From NCBI GenBank assembly GCA_018110925.1, contig JAGAZJ010000018.1:62001-126000 (forward strand): a stretch of DNA of 64,000 nt, read 5' to 3'. The notes beneath the pieces were generated by a model. It was not told the DNA's origin, did no database searches, and was given only the letters and a program-made list of their open reading frames with translations. This stretch comes from Oscillospiraceae bacterium. GTDB lineage: Bacteria; Bacillota; Clostridia; Oscillospirales; Ruminococcaceae. A program made the translations under genes and the position numbers. Below are positions 35,522 through 43,772 of the stretch, piece after piece (position 1 is the first letter of the stretch; the number at the start of each line of letters is the position of its first letter).

Positions 35522-36148
35522 ATGAAGACCGTTATTCTCGATCATCCTTTGCTGAGACATAAAATATCCCTGCTCCGTGACGAAAATACAGGCACAAGGG
35601 ATTTCAGGATGCTTGTGGGAGAAATAGCCATGCTCATGGGCTATGAAGCTCTCAGAGAACTGCCGACGGAAAGCATCAGGACAAAGACACCCGTGTCAGA
35701 GACCGAGACGGCTGTGATCTCAGGCAAAAAGCTCGCCGTCGTCCCCATAATCAGGGCCGGGCTCGGTATGCTCGACGGCATACTTCAGCTCGTGCCTGTC
35801 GCAAAGGTAGGGCATATCGGCATATACCGCGACGAGCAGACCCATGAGCCGCATGAATACCTGTGCAGACTGCCTGATAATATAGACAAGCGTATCGTGA
35901 TAGTGCCCGACCCGATGCTCGCCACGGGCGGTTCTGCGATACAGGCTATCGACCTGCTTAAATGCAAGGGAGCAAAGGATATCCGCTTCATGAGCATAAT
36001 CGCTGCTCCCGAGGGACTGAGAGCTTTGCAGGAGGCACATCCCGACATTGAGATCTATGTGGGCTGCCTTGATGAAAGGCTCAACGACAAGGCATACATT
36101 GTTCCCGGTCTTGGTGACGCAGGTGACAGGATATTCGGCACGAGATAA
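35522..36148 (+). CDS. upp: Uracil phosphoribosyltransferase
   Basis: 208 residues, standard length. Salvage of uracil with PRPP to UMP. The PRPP loop [19 protein letters not shown] and uracil-binding C-terminus [17 protein letters not shown] are complete, as is the N-terminal [18 protein letters not shown] precedes the ATG. A monocistronic gene with its own promoter and terminator; no PyrR-binding antiterminator is evident in the 36-nt leader. Confidence 0.97.
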   Translation: MKTVILDHPLLRHKISLLRDENTGTRDFRMLVGEIAMLMGYEALRELPTESIRTKTPVSETETAVISGKKLAVVPIIRAGLGMLDGILQLVPVAKVGHIGIYRDEQTHEPHEYLCRLPDNIDKRIVIVPDPMLATGGSAIQAIDLLKCKGAKDIRFMSIIAAPEGLRALQEAHPDIEIYVGCLDERLNDKAYIVPGLGDAGDRIFGTR

Positions 36149-36149
36149 A

Positions 36150-36173
36150 AAATGCCGCATCACTGCGGCATTT
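36150..36173 (+). terminator. Bidirectional terminator between upp and RHH gene
   Basis: AAATGCCGC, 6-nt loop, GCGGCATTT; A- and T-runs on both sides let it serve both convergent genes. Confidence 0.8.
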
Positions 36174-36175
36174 CA

Positions 36176-36391
36176 TTATTTCTTCTCGTATTCTTCCAGT
36201 ATATCGAGCACATAGTCTTTGAGCAAACGTCCGGGAGTGGTACCGTGCTCTGCGCAGTACTGCTTGAACAGGTCTGACTGCTCGGTGCGCACCCTGCATG
36301 AGAGAGAACGCATATTCGCTCTGTCCCACTTGACATTGTTGCGCTTGTGGACTTCCTTCTTGTGCTCCTCTGAAACTGCTTTTCTTGACAT
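36176..36391 (-). CDS. Ribbon-helix-helix-type DNA-binding protein
   Basis: 71 residues. ATG 36391 after GGAGG is used; the frame start at 36409 has no such site. Residues about 33-70 (RSLSCRVRTEQSDLFKQYC and GTTPGRLLKDYVLDILEEYEKK) fit the beta-strand plus two-helix RHH/Arc fold. The N-terminal 30 residues are highly charged. Likely a dimeric repressor of unknown target. The promoter is a perfect consensus and two ATTAGTRT boxes lie at its start site, suggesting autorepression. No toxin gene is next to it. Confidence 0.75.
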   Translation of the reverse strand: MSRKAVSEEHKKEVHKRNNVKWDRANMRSLSCRVRTEQSDLFKQYCAEHGTTPGRLLKDYVLDILEEYEKK

Positions 36392-36409
36392 AGGCCATCC
36401 TCCGTTCAC

Positions 36410-36464
36410 ATTAGTGTGGTCAGTCTCTTATTAGTATTATACATTACGGGACGGCCTGTGTCAA
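36410..36464 (-). promoter_or_regulatory. Perfect consensus promoter with ATTAGT boxes, RHH gene
   Basis: Minus strand TTGACA (36464-36459), exactly 17 nt, TATAAT (36441-36436). Two plus-strand ATTAGT boxes at 36410-36415 and 36430-36435 are 20 bp apart around the predicted start; CACATTAGTGTG at the first is palindromic. Confidence 0.85.
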
Positions 36465-36531
36465 CAGTGGGATATGACAAAAAATCATACCGCAGTTTGG
36501 AACAATGCACTATTCGGTGCATCGGGGCTCA

Positions 36532-37707
36532 TCATATCTTTCTTGCAACGCCCGTTGCCTTTGCGGCTTCCGCAACTGCCTTTGCCACAGCAGCGGCAAC
36601 ATTCTTGTCAAGCGCAGATGGGATGATGTAGTCTGCTGCCAGCTTGTCGTCGGTCACAAAGCCTGCGATAGCCTTTGCTGCCGCTATCTTCATCGCATCG
36701 TTGATGTCGCTTGCGTGTACGTCGAGAGCGCCCCTGAATATGCCGGGGAAAGCGAGCACATTGTTTATCTGATTGGGATAATCGCTCCTGCCTGTGCCGA
36801 CTACCGCCGCACCTGCTTCAAGCGCCTCCTCGGGATATATTTCAGGGGTGGGATTTGCCATGGGGAAGAGTATGGAATCCTTTGCCATGGAGCGTACCAT
36901 ATCCTTTGTCACACAACCGGGAGAGGATACGCCGATGAAAACGTCAGCGCCCTTGATAACATCTGCAAGCGAGCCGCTCTGATGCTCACGGTTGGTTATC
37001 TTTGCCATCTCTTCCTTTTCGGGGTTGAGACCTGCTCTGCCCTCGTATATAGCGCCCTGTCTGTCGCAGAGGATAACATTCTTGAGACCCATTGATATGA
37101 GAAGTCTTATGATGGCGATGCCTGCCGCACCTGCGCCGCTGGTGACAACCTTGATCTCGTCGATATGCTTGCCTGTGAGTCTGAGGGCGTTGAGCATTGC
37201 TGCAAGAGTTACCACAGCCGTGCCGTGCTGATCGTCATGGAATATGGGTATGTCGCATACTTCCTTGAGCTTTCTCTCTATCTCGAAGCACCTGGGAGCG
37301 GATATATCCTCCAGATTTATGCCTCCGAATGAGCCTGCCAGCAGTCTGACGGTGTTCACGATGTCGTCTACTTCCTTTGAGCGTATGCAGAGGGGGATAG
37401 CGTCAACGTCACCGAATGCCTTGAACAGTGCGCACTTGCCCTCCATAACGGGCATACCCGCTTCGGGACCGATGTCACCGAGTCCCAGTACGGCTGTGCC
37501 GTCTGTAACGACTGCCACGAGATTTGAGCGGCGGGTGAGATACCAGCTCTTAGACACATCTTCCTGTATTTTCAGGCAGGGCTCTGCTACACCGGGAGTA
37601 TATGCCAGTGAGAGATCCTCTGCTGTATCGAGAGGAACACGGCAAACCACTCCGATCTTGCCCTGCCATTCGTAGTGTTTTTCCAGCGATCTTGCTGCGT
37701 AGTCCAT
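36532..37707 (-). CDS. NAD(P)-dependent malic enzyme
   Basis: 391 residues, the short bacterial type without a phosphotransacetylase extension. Oxidative decarboxylation of malate to pyruvate. N-terminal malic domain with SLAYTPGVAEPC and the metal-binding FHDDQHGTAVV; Rossmann domain with VTSGAGAAGIAI (about residues 190-200) and the VFIGVSSPG and ANPTPEIYPEEA motifs. ACAGGAGG precedes the ATG. Coenzyme preference not predictable. Isolated gene; its leader has an AGTTAG-N6-CTAACT palindrome and a GGTCAG/CTGACC hairpin. It may connect C4-acid metabolism to the pyruvate used by PFL. Confidence 0.95.
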   Translation of the reverse strand: MDYAARSLEKHYEWQGKIGVVCRVPLDTAEDLSLAYTPGVAEPCLKIQEDVSKSWYLTRRSNLVAVVTDGTAVLGLGDIGPEAGMPVMEGKCALFKAFGDVDAIPLCIRSKEVDDIVNTVRLLAGSFGGINLEDISAPRCFEIERKLKEVCDIPIFHDDQHGTAVVTLAAMLNALRLTGKHIDEIKVVTSGAGAAGIAIIRLLISMGLKNVILCDRQGAIYEGRAGLNPEKEEMAKITNREHQSGSLADVIKGADVFIGVSSPGCVTKDMVRSMAKDSILFPMANPTPEIYPEEALEAGAAVVGTGRSDYPNQINNVLAFPGIFRGALDVHASDINDAMKIAAAKAIAGFVTDDKLAADYIIPSALDKNVAAAVAKAVAEAAKATGVARKI

Positions 37708-37739
37708 AATAAGACCTCCTGTAATAAAATCTTTCCCTC

Positions 37740-37821
37740 GGTCAGGACTGACTGACCGTCTATGTTAAAAGGCAATGCCTTTGTAACCAAAAAATAAAAT
37801 TGTAGTTAGTGTTAACTAACT
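37740..37821 (-). promoter_or_regulatory. Malic enzyme upstream region with palindrome and leader hairpin
   Basis: AGTTAG-TGTTAA-CTAACT (37804-37821) is a perfect 6-bp-arm palindrome; CGGTCAG-gactga-CTGACCG lies near 37740 in the presumed leader. A weak promoter TTGGTT-N17-TAACAT can be drawn between them on the minus strand. Operator role is inference. Confidence 0.45.
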
Positions 37822-37832
37822 GTTATGCTTTT

Positions 37833-37860
37833 TTGAACGGCATCATGCGATGCCGTTCAA
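37833..37860. other. 12-bp perfect hairpin after cotH gene
   Basis: TTGAACGGCATC-atgc-GATGCCGTTCAA, immediately downstream of the minus-strand CotH stop. On the minus strand it is followed by A6, not T, so terminator activity is uncertain; it may protect the 3' end. Confidence 0.6.
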
Positions 37861-37865
37861 TGCTG

Positions 37866-39929
37866 TCAGAATGTGACTGTGACAGTATTCGCCTCCGACA
37901 GGTCAAGGACATATCCGTCACCAACAGATGTGCATACAGCGCCGTCTGCGGATACCTGTCCGCCGTCTGTGACAGTGAGCGTCACCGGGTATTCCGTGAA
38001 ATATATGCCGCTGAACTCGGGCGGTATCAGCTTGCCGTTGAGATACACCCTGCCCTTTGTGTCATCATAGGATATTTTCAGCTCTGCCTTTTCACCCGGC
38101 TTCAGCGCTTCGGCTACCATATCGGGGAACCTGAAATATCTTTCGTCAAGGAAGTTGGCGAAATTCGTCACCTGTCCGTCAAAGTGGTGCGCAGAGCCGT
38201 TGCCTGCCACCCAGTCGGGACCGAAGCGGTCAAAGGTATCGGGCACATACTGAGAGTATGTGTCATACACCCTCATAACTTCGTCCACTGCTTTTGTCCG
38301 TTCAAAGTTTATATTCCTTATATCGCAGAGGGATACGGTGAATTTCTCTCTGAACGTATCGCAGTCCGTGAGGGCACGCATGAATCTCAGTGCGGAACGC
38401 ACTTTGTTGCCGTCCTTGTCGGTCTCATCGGGGAGCACCTTTTTGAGTATGAAATCGAGATTGTTGTCCTGAAATTCACTGCCGTCATATATTCCCGAGG
38501 AATAATCAGTGTCGTATATCATGATGCGCCACTTGCCGTCAGCCTTTTCATAGCGGTCATCCGTCTCTCTGACACGCCACATCGCCCAGTTGTTCTCGTC
38601 ATATATCGCATCTGAATTGTGTATGTAGATATTGAACGCAAGATAGTCCGCAAATGAGTCCAGGTCTATCATTGAGGAGAGCTTCTCATAATTTGCGGGG
38701 TCGTTCAGGTCTGCCGATACGGCAAAGTCGTACATCTCGTTATACAGCTCGATGTCTTCCTCTCTGCCGTCCTCTATCTCTCCCTTTTTGAGATATATTA
38801 TGTTGTCGTCGTCAAAGACGGTCGTATCGTCCCTGCCGTAGTTGTTCTCTATATAGTGGTCATCGTAATACTCCGTGAGAGCATACATCCCCCAGTATTC
38901 ACCGTCGATGAAGGCTATGGCAGGGGTGTACTGCATGGTCTCTATGTCTGTGTCCGCCATGAGCTCCTGAAGCACGGGGTCTCTCATCTTGGCAAAGTTG
39001 CAGTCATTGCCGCCGTTTCTCAGACCGAAGGTGCGGTATTTATCCACCTCTCCGCTGCCGTCGCTTCGCACATTGCCGGGTATAAGGGGATATTTGAAGT
39101 TCTTCTTGCCATATTCCTCTCTTGCGGTGAAGCGGAGGCTCTTCTGTGCATTGCTCCTTGAAGCGGCTCCCATAATTCGCATACCGCAGTTCTGGCTCAG
39201 CTGTACACCGTCAGCAGTGATATATTCTATGGATACGGGGCGTTCCCATTCCCTGCCCCTGTTCGTGTAGTTCGCTTTTGCCTGCCAGCCTGCCCAGAAG
39301 CCTGTCTGTTCGGCTTTCCATTCGTCAAAGGTATCGCCCATCACATATATGCCGTCATGCTTGTTGAAAAGGTTCTTGGGGTCCGTGACTATGGATATTA
39401 CGGGTATGCCGTATGGCTCTGTGCCGACAAAGAATGTGCGGGTCATAGTCTCTGTGACCTCTCCGTTCTCATCGACCGCCGCCGCCCTTATGACATTGGC
39501 CTTTTTCACCTTTTTGGGCACATAATTGTTGTCCGGGTCTACTCCCGTTATAGCTGAGATAACGTTGTCTGCGCCCGATCTGTCTATAAGGTGTATCGGC
39601 TTTGTATATGGGGTCTTTGTGTTGTCGGGATCACTGCCGTCCGTGGTATAATAGACGGTACAGCCCTTTGGTGCGGTTATTTCCAGATCAAAAGGTTCTG
39701 CATAGTATCCGCCCTCCGCACTCATGGCGAGGGTCTCGGAATATGCTCCGGCGTCCTCTGTTTCCGTTGCGGCCGTTTCAGTCCCGGTCTCGGATACGGC
39801 ACTTTCAGCATCCGTTACGGAGGCCGTCTGCACGGTGGTCTGACTGACAGTCGTCTGCGGTGTGCCTGCGCTGTTCTGAGCGCATGATGTCAACAGTAAT
39901 AAAGCAAAAATCAATGTCAGCTTTTTCAT
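37866..39929 (-). CDS. CotH-kinase-family lipoprotein with chitobiase-like N-terminal domain
   Basis: 687 residues. ATG 39929 begins signal peptide KKLTLIFALLLLTSC with lipobox LTSC, then a Thr/Glu/Ala linker. Residues about 70-120 match a CHB_HEX_C-type domain (CTVYYTTDGSDPDNTKTPYT). The CotH domain (about 165-520) shows VISIVTDPKNLF, RGREWERPVSIEY, NCGMRIMGAASR, AQKSLRF and the catalytic-type IYDTDYSSGIYDG. CotH enzymes are atypical kinases for spore or surface proteins in Bacillus and occur in cellulosome-associated proteins in ruminococci. Here probably a cell-surface protein of unknown substrate. A hairpin at 39947-39988 precedes it. Confidence 0.88.
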   Translation of the reverse strand: MKKLTLIFALLLLTSCAQNSAGTPQTTVSQTTVQTASVTDAESAVSETGTETAATETEDAGAYSETLAMSAEGGYYAEPFDLEITAPKGCTVYYTTDGSDPDNTKTPYTKPIHLIDRSGADNVISAITGVDPDNNYVPKKVKKANVIRAAAVDENGEVTETMTRTFFVGTEPYGIPVISIVTDPKNLFNKHDGIYVMGDTFDEWKAEQTGFWAGWQAKANYTNRGREWERPVSIEYITADGVQLSQNCGMRIMGAASRSNAQKSLRFTAREEYGKKNFKYPLIPGNVRSDGSGEVDKYRTFGLRNGGNDCNFAKMRDPVLQELMADTDIETMQYTPAIAFIDGEYWGMYALTEYYDDHYIENNYGRDDTTVFDDDNIIYLKKGEIEDGREEDIELYNEMYDFAVSADLNDPANYEKLSSMIDLDSFADYLAFNIYIHNSDAIYDENNWAMWRVRETDDRYEKADGKWRIMIYDTDYSSGIYDGSEFQDNNLDFILKKVLPDETDKDGNKVRSALRFMRALTDCDTFREKFTVSLCDIRNINFERTKAVDEVMRVYDTYSQYVPDTFDRFGPDWVAGNGSAHHFDGQVTNFANFLDERYFRFPDMVAEALKPGEKAELKISYDDTKGRVYLNGKLIPPEFSGIYFTEYPVTLTVTDGGQVSADGAVCTSVGDGYVLDLSEANTVTVTF

Positions 39930-39946
39930 ATCTTCACCCATACATA

Positions 39947-39988
39947 TTCCGCAGTATCCATGACACCTCGGTCACAGATACTGCGGAA
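39947..39988. other. Strong 12-bp hairpin between reductase and CotH genes
   Basis: TTCCGCAGTATC (39947-39958) pairs with GATACTGCGGAA (39977-39988), with inner GTGACC/GGTCAC-like pairing. No T-run follows on the minus strand; it ends about 18 nt before the CotH start and may be a processing or attenuation structure. Confidence 0.65.
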
Positions 39989-39994
39989 ATGATT

Positions 39995-41641
39995 TTATTG
40001 TATTTCAGCGCCCAGAGCTTCAAGCTCGATAATATCGAGCAGTGCGGAGATGTTCTTTCTGCCGAAATGGGGCTTGCCGCCGTTTATCAGCATACACGGT
40101 ACGCTCATGACCCTGTATTTGTCGCGCATATCGGCATAGTGAGCGATGTCATAGACCTCGGCTGTGACGTTGTCGTTCATCGAGGCGATCTTCTGAGCCG
40201 CTGTCACAAGCTCCGGGCACATGGTGCATGTCAGTGACACCATAACGGTGATATCTGTCTTTCCGAGGGCAGCTATGCGTGACTTTATGCTGTCATCGAG
40301 CTTCTGTCCCTCGCCGGAGGCATTGTACAGACCGAGCACGAATGATGTGAACTCATGACCTCCGGGTACGCCGTGGAAAGCCAGACCCGTATATGTTCCG
40401 CTCTTGTATACTCTGACGCAGGGAGTGCGCTCCTCTTTTTCGTCGGATACGCTGACGCTCAGCTTATAGGTGAGCTCTGCAAGAGTGCTCATATACCCGT
40501 GCAGTTCCTTGGAAAGATCACTGTCGTCAAGATAGAGCTTCAGCTCTAAGGCTCCTTCCATCCTGTCGAATACGGCATTGAGCTGTGCGAGCATATCGCT
40601 GTCGAACAATCCTTCGTCCTGCGTGGAAGCGGACTTCTGCTCGGAAGCATTCTCGTTTTGAGGTGCAGGGGTGGGAGCGGAGGGCTTTATGCCTGTTTTT
40701 GCCTGCATAACTGCGGCATATTTTTCTATCGCTGTTGCCGCCGCCGCACCGTCGCCTGCGGCAGTGACTACCTGACGCAGTTCTTTCTGGCATATGTCGC
40801 CTGCGGCAAATATGCCCTCGGCAGATGTCCTGCCGGAGCGGTCGGTGATGATATATCCCTTGTCATCCGTGTCAGCGATGCCTTTCACAAGACCCGATTC
40901 AGGGGCATATCCCACGAATACGAACACGCCGAATGAGCCGCCGTCCGCAGGGGTATACTCCGTCGTCTCGCCTGTGAGCCTGTTTCTGTATATCAGCGAC
41001 TTCATATCCGCGCCGTCGCCTCTGGCCTCAACGACCTCGGTGTTGGTGATGACGGTTATCTTCTCATGCGCTCTTGCGGCATCAGCCTCGGTCTTTGCAC
41101 ATGAGAAATCATCGCCTCTTATGAGTATGGTGACGTGACTTGCATATTTGGCGAGGAATATGCTTTCTTCGGCCGCCGCAAAGCCGCCGCCTATCACAAA
41201 TACCTCTCTGCCGGTGAAGAACTCGCCGTCGCAGGTAGCACAGTATGCTATGCCGTGACCCTTGTAGGTCTCCTCTCCCTCAAAGCCCACGCTTCTGGGG
41301 TGGGCGCCTGTTGCGGCAAGCACCGCAAATGTCTCCAGCACACCCTTGTCGGTGACCACCTTTTTGATGTCGCCGTCATTCTCTATCTTCTGTGCCTCTG
41401 CTATCATAAACTCAGCGCCGAAGCTCTGAGCCTGTTTTCTCATGGTCTCGGTGAGCTCCTTGCCCGTTGCACGTAGCACACCGGGGTAATTCACTACCTC
41501 GTCCGTTATGGTGATCTGACCGCCGAAATGTTCCTTTTCGACAACTACGACCCTGTACCTTGCCCTTGCAAGGTATATAGCCGCTGTCAGACCCGCAGGA
41601 CCGCCGCCTATGATGACGGCATCATACATACCGAGGCTCAT
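39995..41641 (-). CDS. AhpF-like flavoprotein disulfide reductase with C-terminal thioredoxin-fold domains
   Basis: 548 residues. The first 310 form a thioredoxin-reductase-type FAD/NAD(P)H module: GGGPAG at 12-17, redox CATC at C134/C137, GGGFAAAEES and GIFAAGD. A Pro/Ala/Glu linker (about 320-345) leads to a two-thioredoxin-fold region (about 350-548) with CTMC at C472/C475. This is the AhpF NTD fold, but placed at the C-terminus instead of the N-terminus. It directly overlaps the ahpC stop (TAATG), so it should pass electrons from NAD(P)H to AhpC for peroxide reduction. Confidence 0.88.
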   Translation of the reverse strand: MSLGMYDAVIIGGGPAGLTAAIYLARARYRVVVVEKEHFGGQITITDEVVNYPGVLRATGKELTETMRKQAQSFGAEFMIAEAQKIENDGDIKKVVTDKGVLETFAVLAATGAHPRSVGFEGEETYKGHGIAYCATCDGEFFTGREVFVIGGGFAAAEESIFLAKYASHVTILIRGDDFSCAKTEADAARAHEKITVITNTEVVEARGDGADMKSLIYRNRLTGETTEYTPADGGSFGVFVFVGYAPESGLVKGIADTDDKGYIITDRSGRTSAEGIFAAGDICQKELRQVVTAAGDGAAAATAIEKYAAVMQAKTGIKPSAPTPAPQNENASEQKSASTQDEGLFDSDMLAQLNAVFDRMEGALELKLYLDDSDLSKELHGYMSTLAELTYKLSVSVSDEKEERTPCVRVYKSGTYTGLAFHGVPGGHEFTSFVLGLYNASGEGQKLDDSIKSRIAALGKTDITVMVSLTCTMCPELVTAAQKIASMNDNVTAEVYDIAHYADMRDKYRVMSVPCMLINGGKPHFGRKNISALLDIIELEALGAEIQ

Positions 41642-42204
41642 TACAGCATACCCACAAGGTCAAGAGAGGGTTTGAGGGTCTCGGCACCGGGCTTCCACTT
41701 GGCAGGGCATACCTCATCGCCATGTTCATAAACGAACTGGCACGCCTGGAGCTTTCTGAAAAGCTCGTCCGCATTCCTTCCCACGTTGCCTGCGTTTATC
41801 TCATATGCTACTATCTTTCCTTCGGGGTTTACTATGAAACTGCCTCTCTCAGCCATGCCGTCAGCCTCTATATACACGTCAAAGTCTCTTGACAGAACGT
41901 GTGTGGGGTCAGCCAGCATAACATATTCGAGAGCCTTTATCCTGTCGGAATGGTCATGCCATGCCTTGTGGACAAAGTGGGAATCTGTGGACACCGAATA
42001 GATCTCACAGCCTGCCGCCTTGAATTCGGCATATTTGTTCTGAAGGTCTTCAAGCTCTGTCGGGCATACAAAAGTAAAGTCTGCGGGATAGAAGAAGAAC
42101 ACGCCCCATTTGCCGAGAACGTCCTTTTTGGATACTGTTATGAACTCTTCGTTGTGGAATGCCTGTACGGTGAACTCACCGATCTCCTTGTTGATAAGTG
42201 ACAT
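41641..42204 (-). CDS. ahpC: Alkyl hydroperoxide reductase subunit C (2-Cys peroxiredoxin)
   Basis: 187 residues, exactly the classical length. Peroxidatic C47 in FTFVCPTE and resolving C166 in EVCPAKW. Reduces hydrogen peroxide and organic peroxides; decamer expected. ATG 42204 with AGGAGG is used; the ORF start at 42246 adds 14 unrelated residues. It is followed with one-base overlap by the AhpF-like reductase, giving a complete NAD(P)H-peroxidase system in an otherwise anaerobic organism. Confidence 0.97.
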   Translation of the reverse strand: MSLINKEIGEFTVQAFHNEEFITVSKKDVLGKWGVFFFYPADFTFVCPTELEDLQNKYAEFKAAGCEIYSVSTDSHFVHKAWHDHSDRIKALEYVMLADPTHVLSRDFDVYIEADGMAERGSFIVNPEGKIVAYEINAGNVGRNADELFRKLQACQFVYEHGDEVCPAKWKPGAETLKPSLDLVGML

Positions 42205-42256
42205 GGTATAACCTCCTGTTTTTTGGATTTTTATATAAACGGGCACGGCACTGCCG

Positions 42257-43195
42257 TCAGCCGTTCATTCTGAAATATGAGAGACCTATCTTCAGTCTCA
42301 CAAGATCCCTGTATTCGGGCTTGACCATGTAATATACATAGCTTTCAAGCACATTCAGAGGGTGCATGGTGCGTCCCTCTATCTTGAAATGCTCATAGCC
42401 CAGCTCCGCATATCTGCCGTATACGTTCTCAGGCGGCACATGGGTGGAGAATTTCAGGGTCTCAAGGAAGCTGAGGGATATTGCTTCGCAGGTGAATTCC
42501 TCTTCGGGCTTGATGTTGAGACCGCCCATGAGGTTGTTCATACCCGAGAAAGAGTTGAGGGTGGAGCGCTTTATCTGCTGTTCGCCCAGGAACCTGTAAT
42601 GGTCGCCTCTGCGCTTGCAGTTTGGATAGCAGTAAGGACAGATGAGCACTTCTATGCGCTTGCGGTACTTCTCGGGTATCTTTTCGAGAAGCTCAAAATC
42701 GTTGTTGAAGTTATAATCGAGCACAACAAGGCTGTAATCCTTGTCAAGCTCTGCGATAAGGTCGTCAAAATTCCTTATCTGCTTGCAGGTTGAGGATGTG
42801 AGCTTGTAGGTGGGGTAGTTCTTGCGGAGGTAGTCCTCCATCACCTGTGTGTTGACGATAGCCTCGTTAAATCCGTTGTCTGCGAGCTTCAGCAGCTTGT
42901 TGCAGAAAGGGTCGCCCATATGTTCCTCTTTGAGCAGAGGGTTTGTGAAAGTGAATCGACATGGAACGCCCCTTGAATTGAATTCGTTGAGCACCATCTG
43001 TATCGTTCTTTCGTCCGCATAGCCGTTCACGTTTCTGCCGCCGTTCCAGATGGCGGGAGGGAAACATCCGTATACCGATGCTATCTCAACTCCGTCCATG
43101 AAGTATTCCGGATGAGCTTTCAGCATATCTATCAGGGCTATGTTGAGCCTGCCGTGTGACCACATATCGGGGATATGGAACCTTATTCTGTTCAT
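42257..43195 (-). CDS. U32-family-like iron-sulfur protein, function unknown
   Basis: 312 residues. A TIM-barrel-like pattern with the U32 signature HFKIEGRT near residue 275 and a cysteine set (Cys in SSTCKQ, ICPYCYPNC, FTCEA) resembling the [4Fe-4S] ligands of UbiU/UbiV/RlhA-type U32 proteins. It is shorter than RlhA and starts MNRIRFHIPDMWSHGRLN, unlike the standard members. A role in RNA or cofactor hydroxylation is only a family-based guess. A weak AAGGAC lies before the ATG. It has its own consensus promoter and is followed by ahpC with 52 bp between, possibly one transcript. Confidence 0.6.
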   Translation of the reverse strand: MNRIRFHIPDMWSHGRLNIALIDMLKAHPEYFMDGVEIASVYGCFPPAIWNGGRNVNGYADERTIQMVLNEFNSRGVPCRFTFTNPLLKEEHMGDPFCNKLLKLADNGFNEAIVNTQVMEDYLRKNYPTYKLTSSTCKQIRNFDDLIAELDKDYSLVVLDYNFNNDFELLEKIPEKYRKRIEVLICPYCYPNCKRRGDHYRFLGEQQIKRSTLNSFSGMNNLMGGLNIKPEEEFTCEAISLSFLETLKFSTHVPPENVYGRYAELGYEHFKIEGRTMHPLNVLESYVYYMVKPEYRDLVRLKIGLSYFRMNG

Positions 43196-43238
43196 TGCGA
43201 TAATGTCCTTGTGTTCAAGGACGACCTCCGTTTCATAA

Positions 43239-43267
43239 AGTATACCTTATTTGTATAAAAGAGTCAA
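43239..43267 (-). promoter_or_regulatory. Promoter of U32-like gene
   Basis: Minus strand TTGACT (43267-43262), 17 nt, TATACT (43244-43239). A CCTTG-TGTT-CAAGG hairpin (43207-43220) lies in the leader just before the start codon. Confidence 0.8.
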
Positions 43268-43292
43268 GCGAACTTTTGCTGTCAACTCTTCA

Positions 43293-43772
43293 TTATTTGT
43301 GATATTTTCCGCCGGCGTTTATGCTCATCGCCCTGTAAAGCTGTTCGGCGATCATTACCTTTGCCAGCCTGTGCGGGAATGTCATCGGTGACATGGACAG
43401 CCTGAGATCGGCCCTCTGCTTTACCCTGTCAGAGAGTCCGCAGGAACTGCCGATTATCACGCAGACAGTGCTTTTGCCGCCGAGGGCGAAGTCTGACAGC
43501 TTCTGTGCGAGCTGTTCCGACGACATCATCCTGCCCTCTATGCACATGGCAATGACCGCACTGCCCTTCGGCACGGCGTCGAGTATCATTTCCGCCTCGG
43601 CATCGAGGGCGGTCTGTATCTGCCTGTCATTGGGTGCATCGGGCAGGCGCACGGGGGAAAGCTCTGTTTCCTTCACCGTGCAGTAGCCGCCGAGCATCTT
43701 TATGTACTCGGCACAGCCATCCTTTATCCACTTGTCCTTGAGCCTGCCGAGGGATATTATGTTTATGAGCAT
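43293..43772 (-). CDS. rlmH: 23S rRNA (pseudouridine1915-N3)-methyltransferase RlmH
   Basis: 159 residues, typical for Gram-positive RlmH (SPOUT fold, SAM-dependent, acts on 70S ribosomes). N-terminal MLINIISLGRLKDKW and C-terminal LSMSPMTFPHRLAKVMIAEQLYRA-type knot are clear. The usual IGG-x-x-G in the knot is IGSSCGLSDRV here, a small deviation. The ATG overlaps the stop of the upstream PRTase-like gene by one base (TGATG), so the longer frame from 43832 is rejected. Confidence 0.93.
   Translation of the reverse strand: MLINIISLGRLKDKWIKDGCAEYIKMLGGYCTVKETELSPVRLPDAPNDRQIQTALDAEAEMILDAVPKGSAVIAMCIEGRMMSSEQLAQKLSDFALGGKSTVCVIIGSSCGLSDRVKQRADLRLSMSPMTFPHRLAKVMIAEQLYRAMSINAGGKYHK

Noticed and set aside
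37833..37860. Terminator for the CotH gene
   Set aside because: The stem is perfect but is followed by A-run, not T-run, on the relevant strand; kept only as a hairpin.
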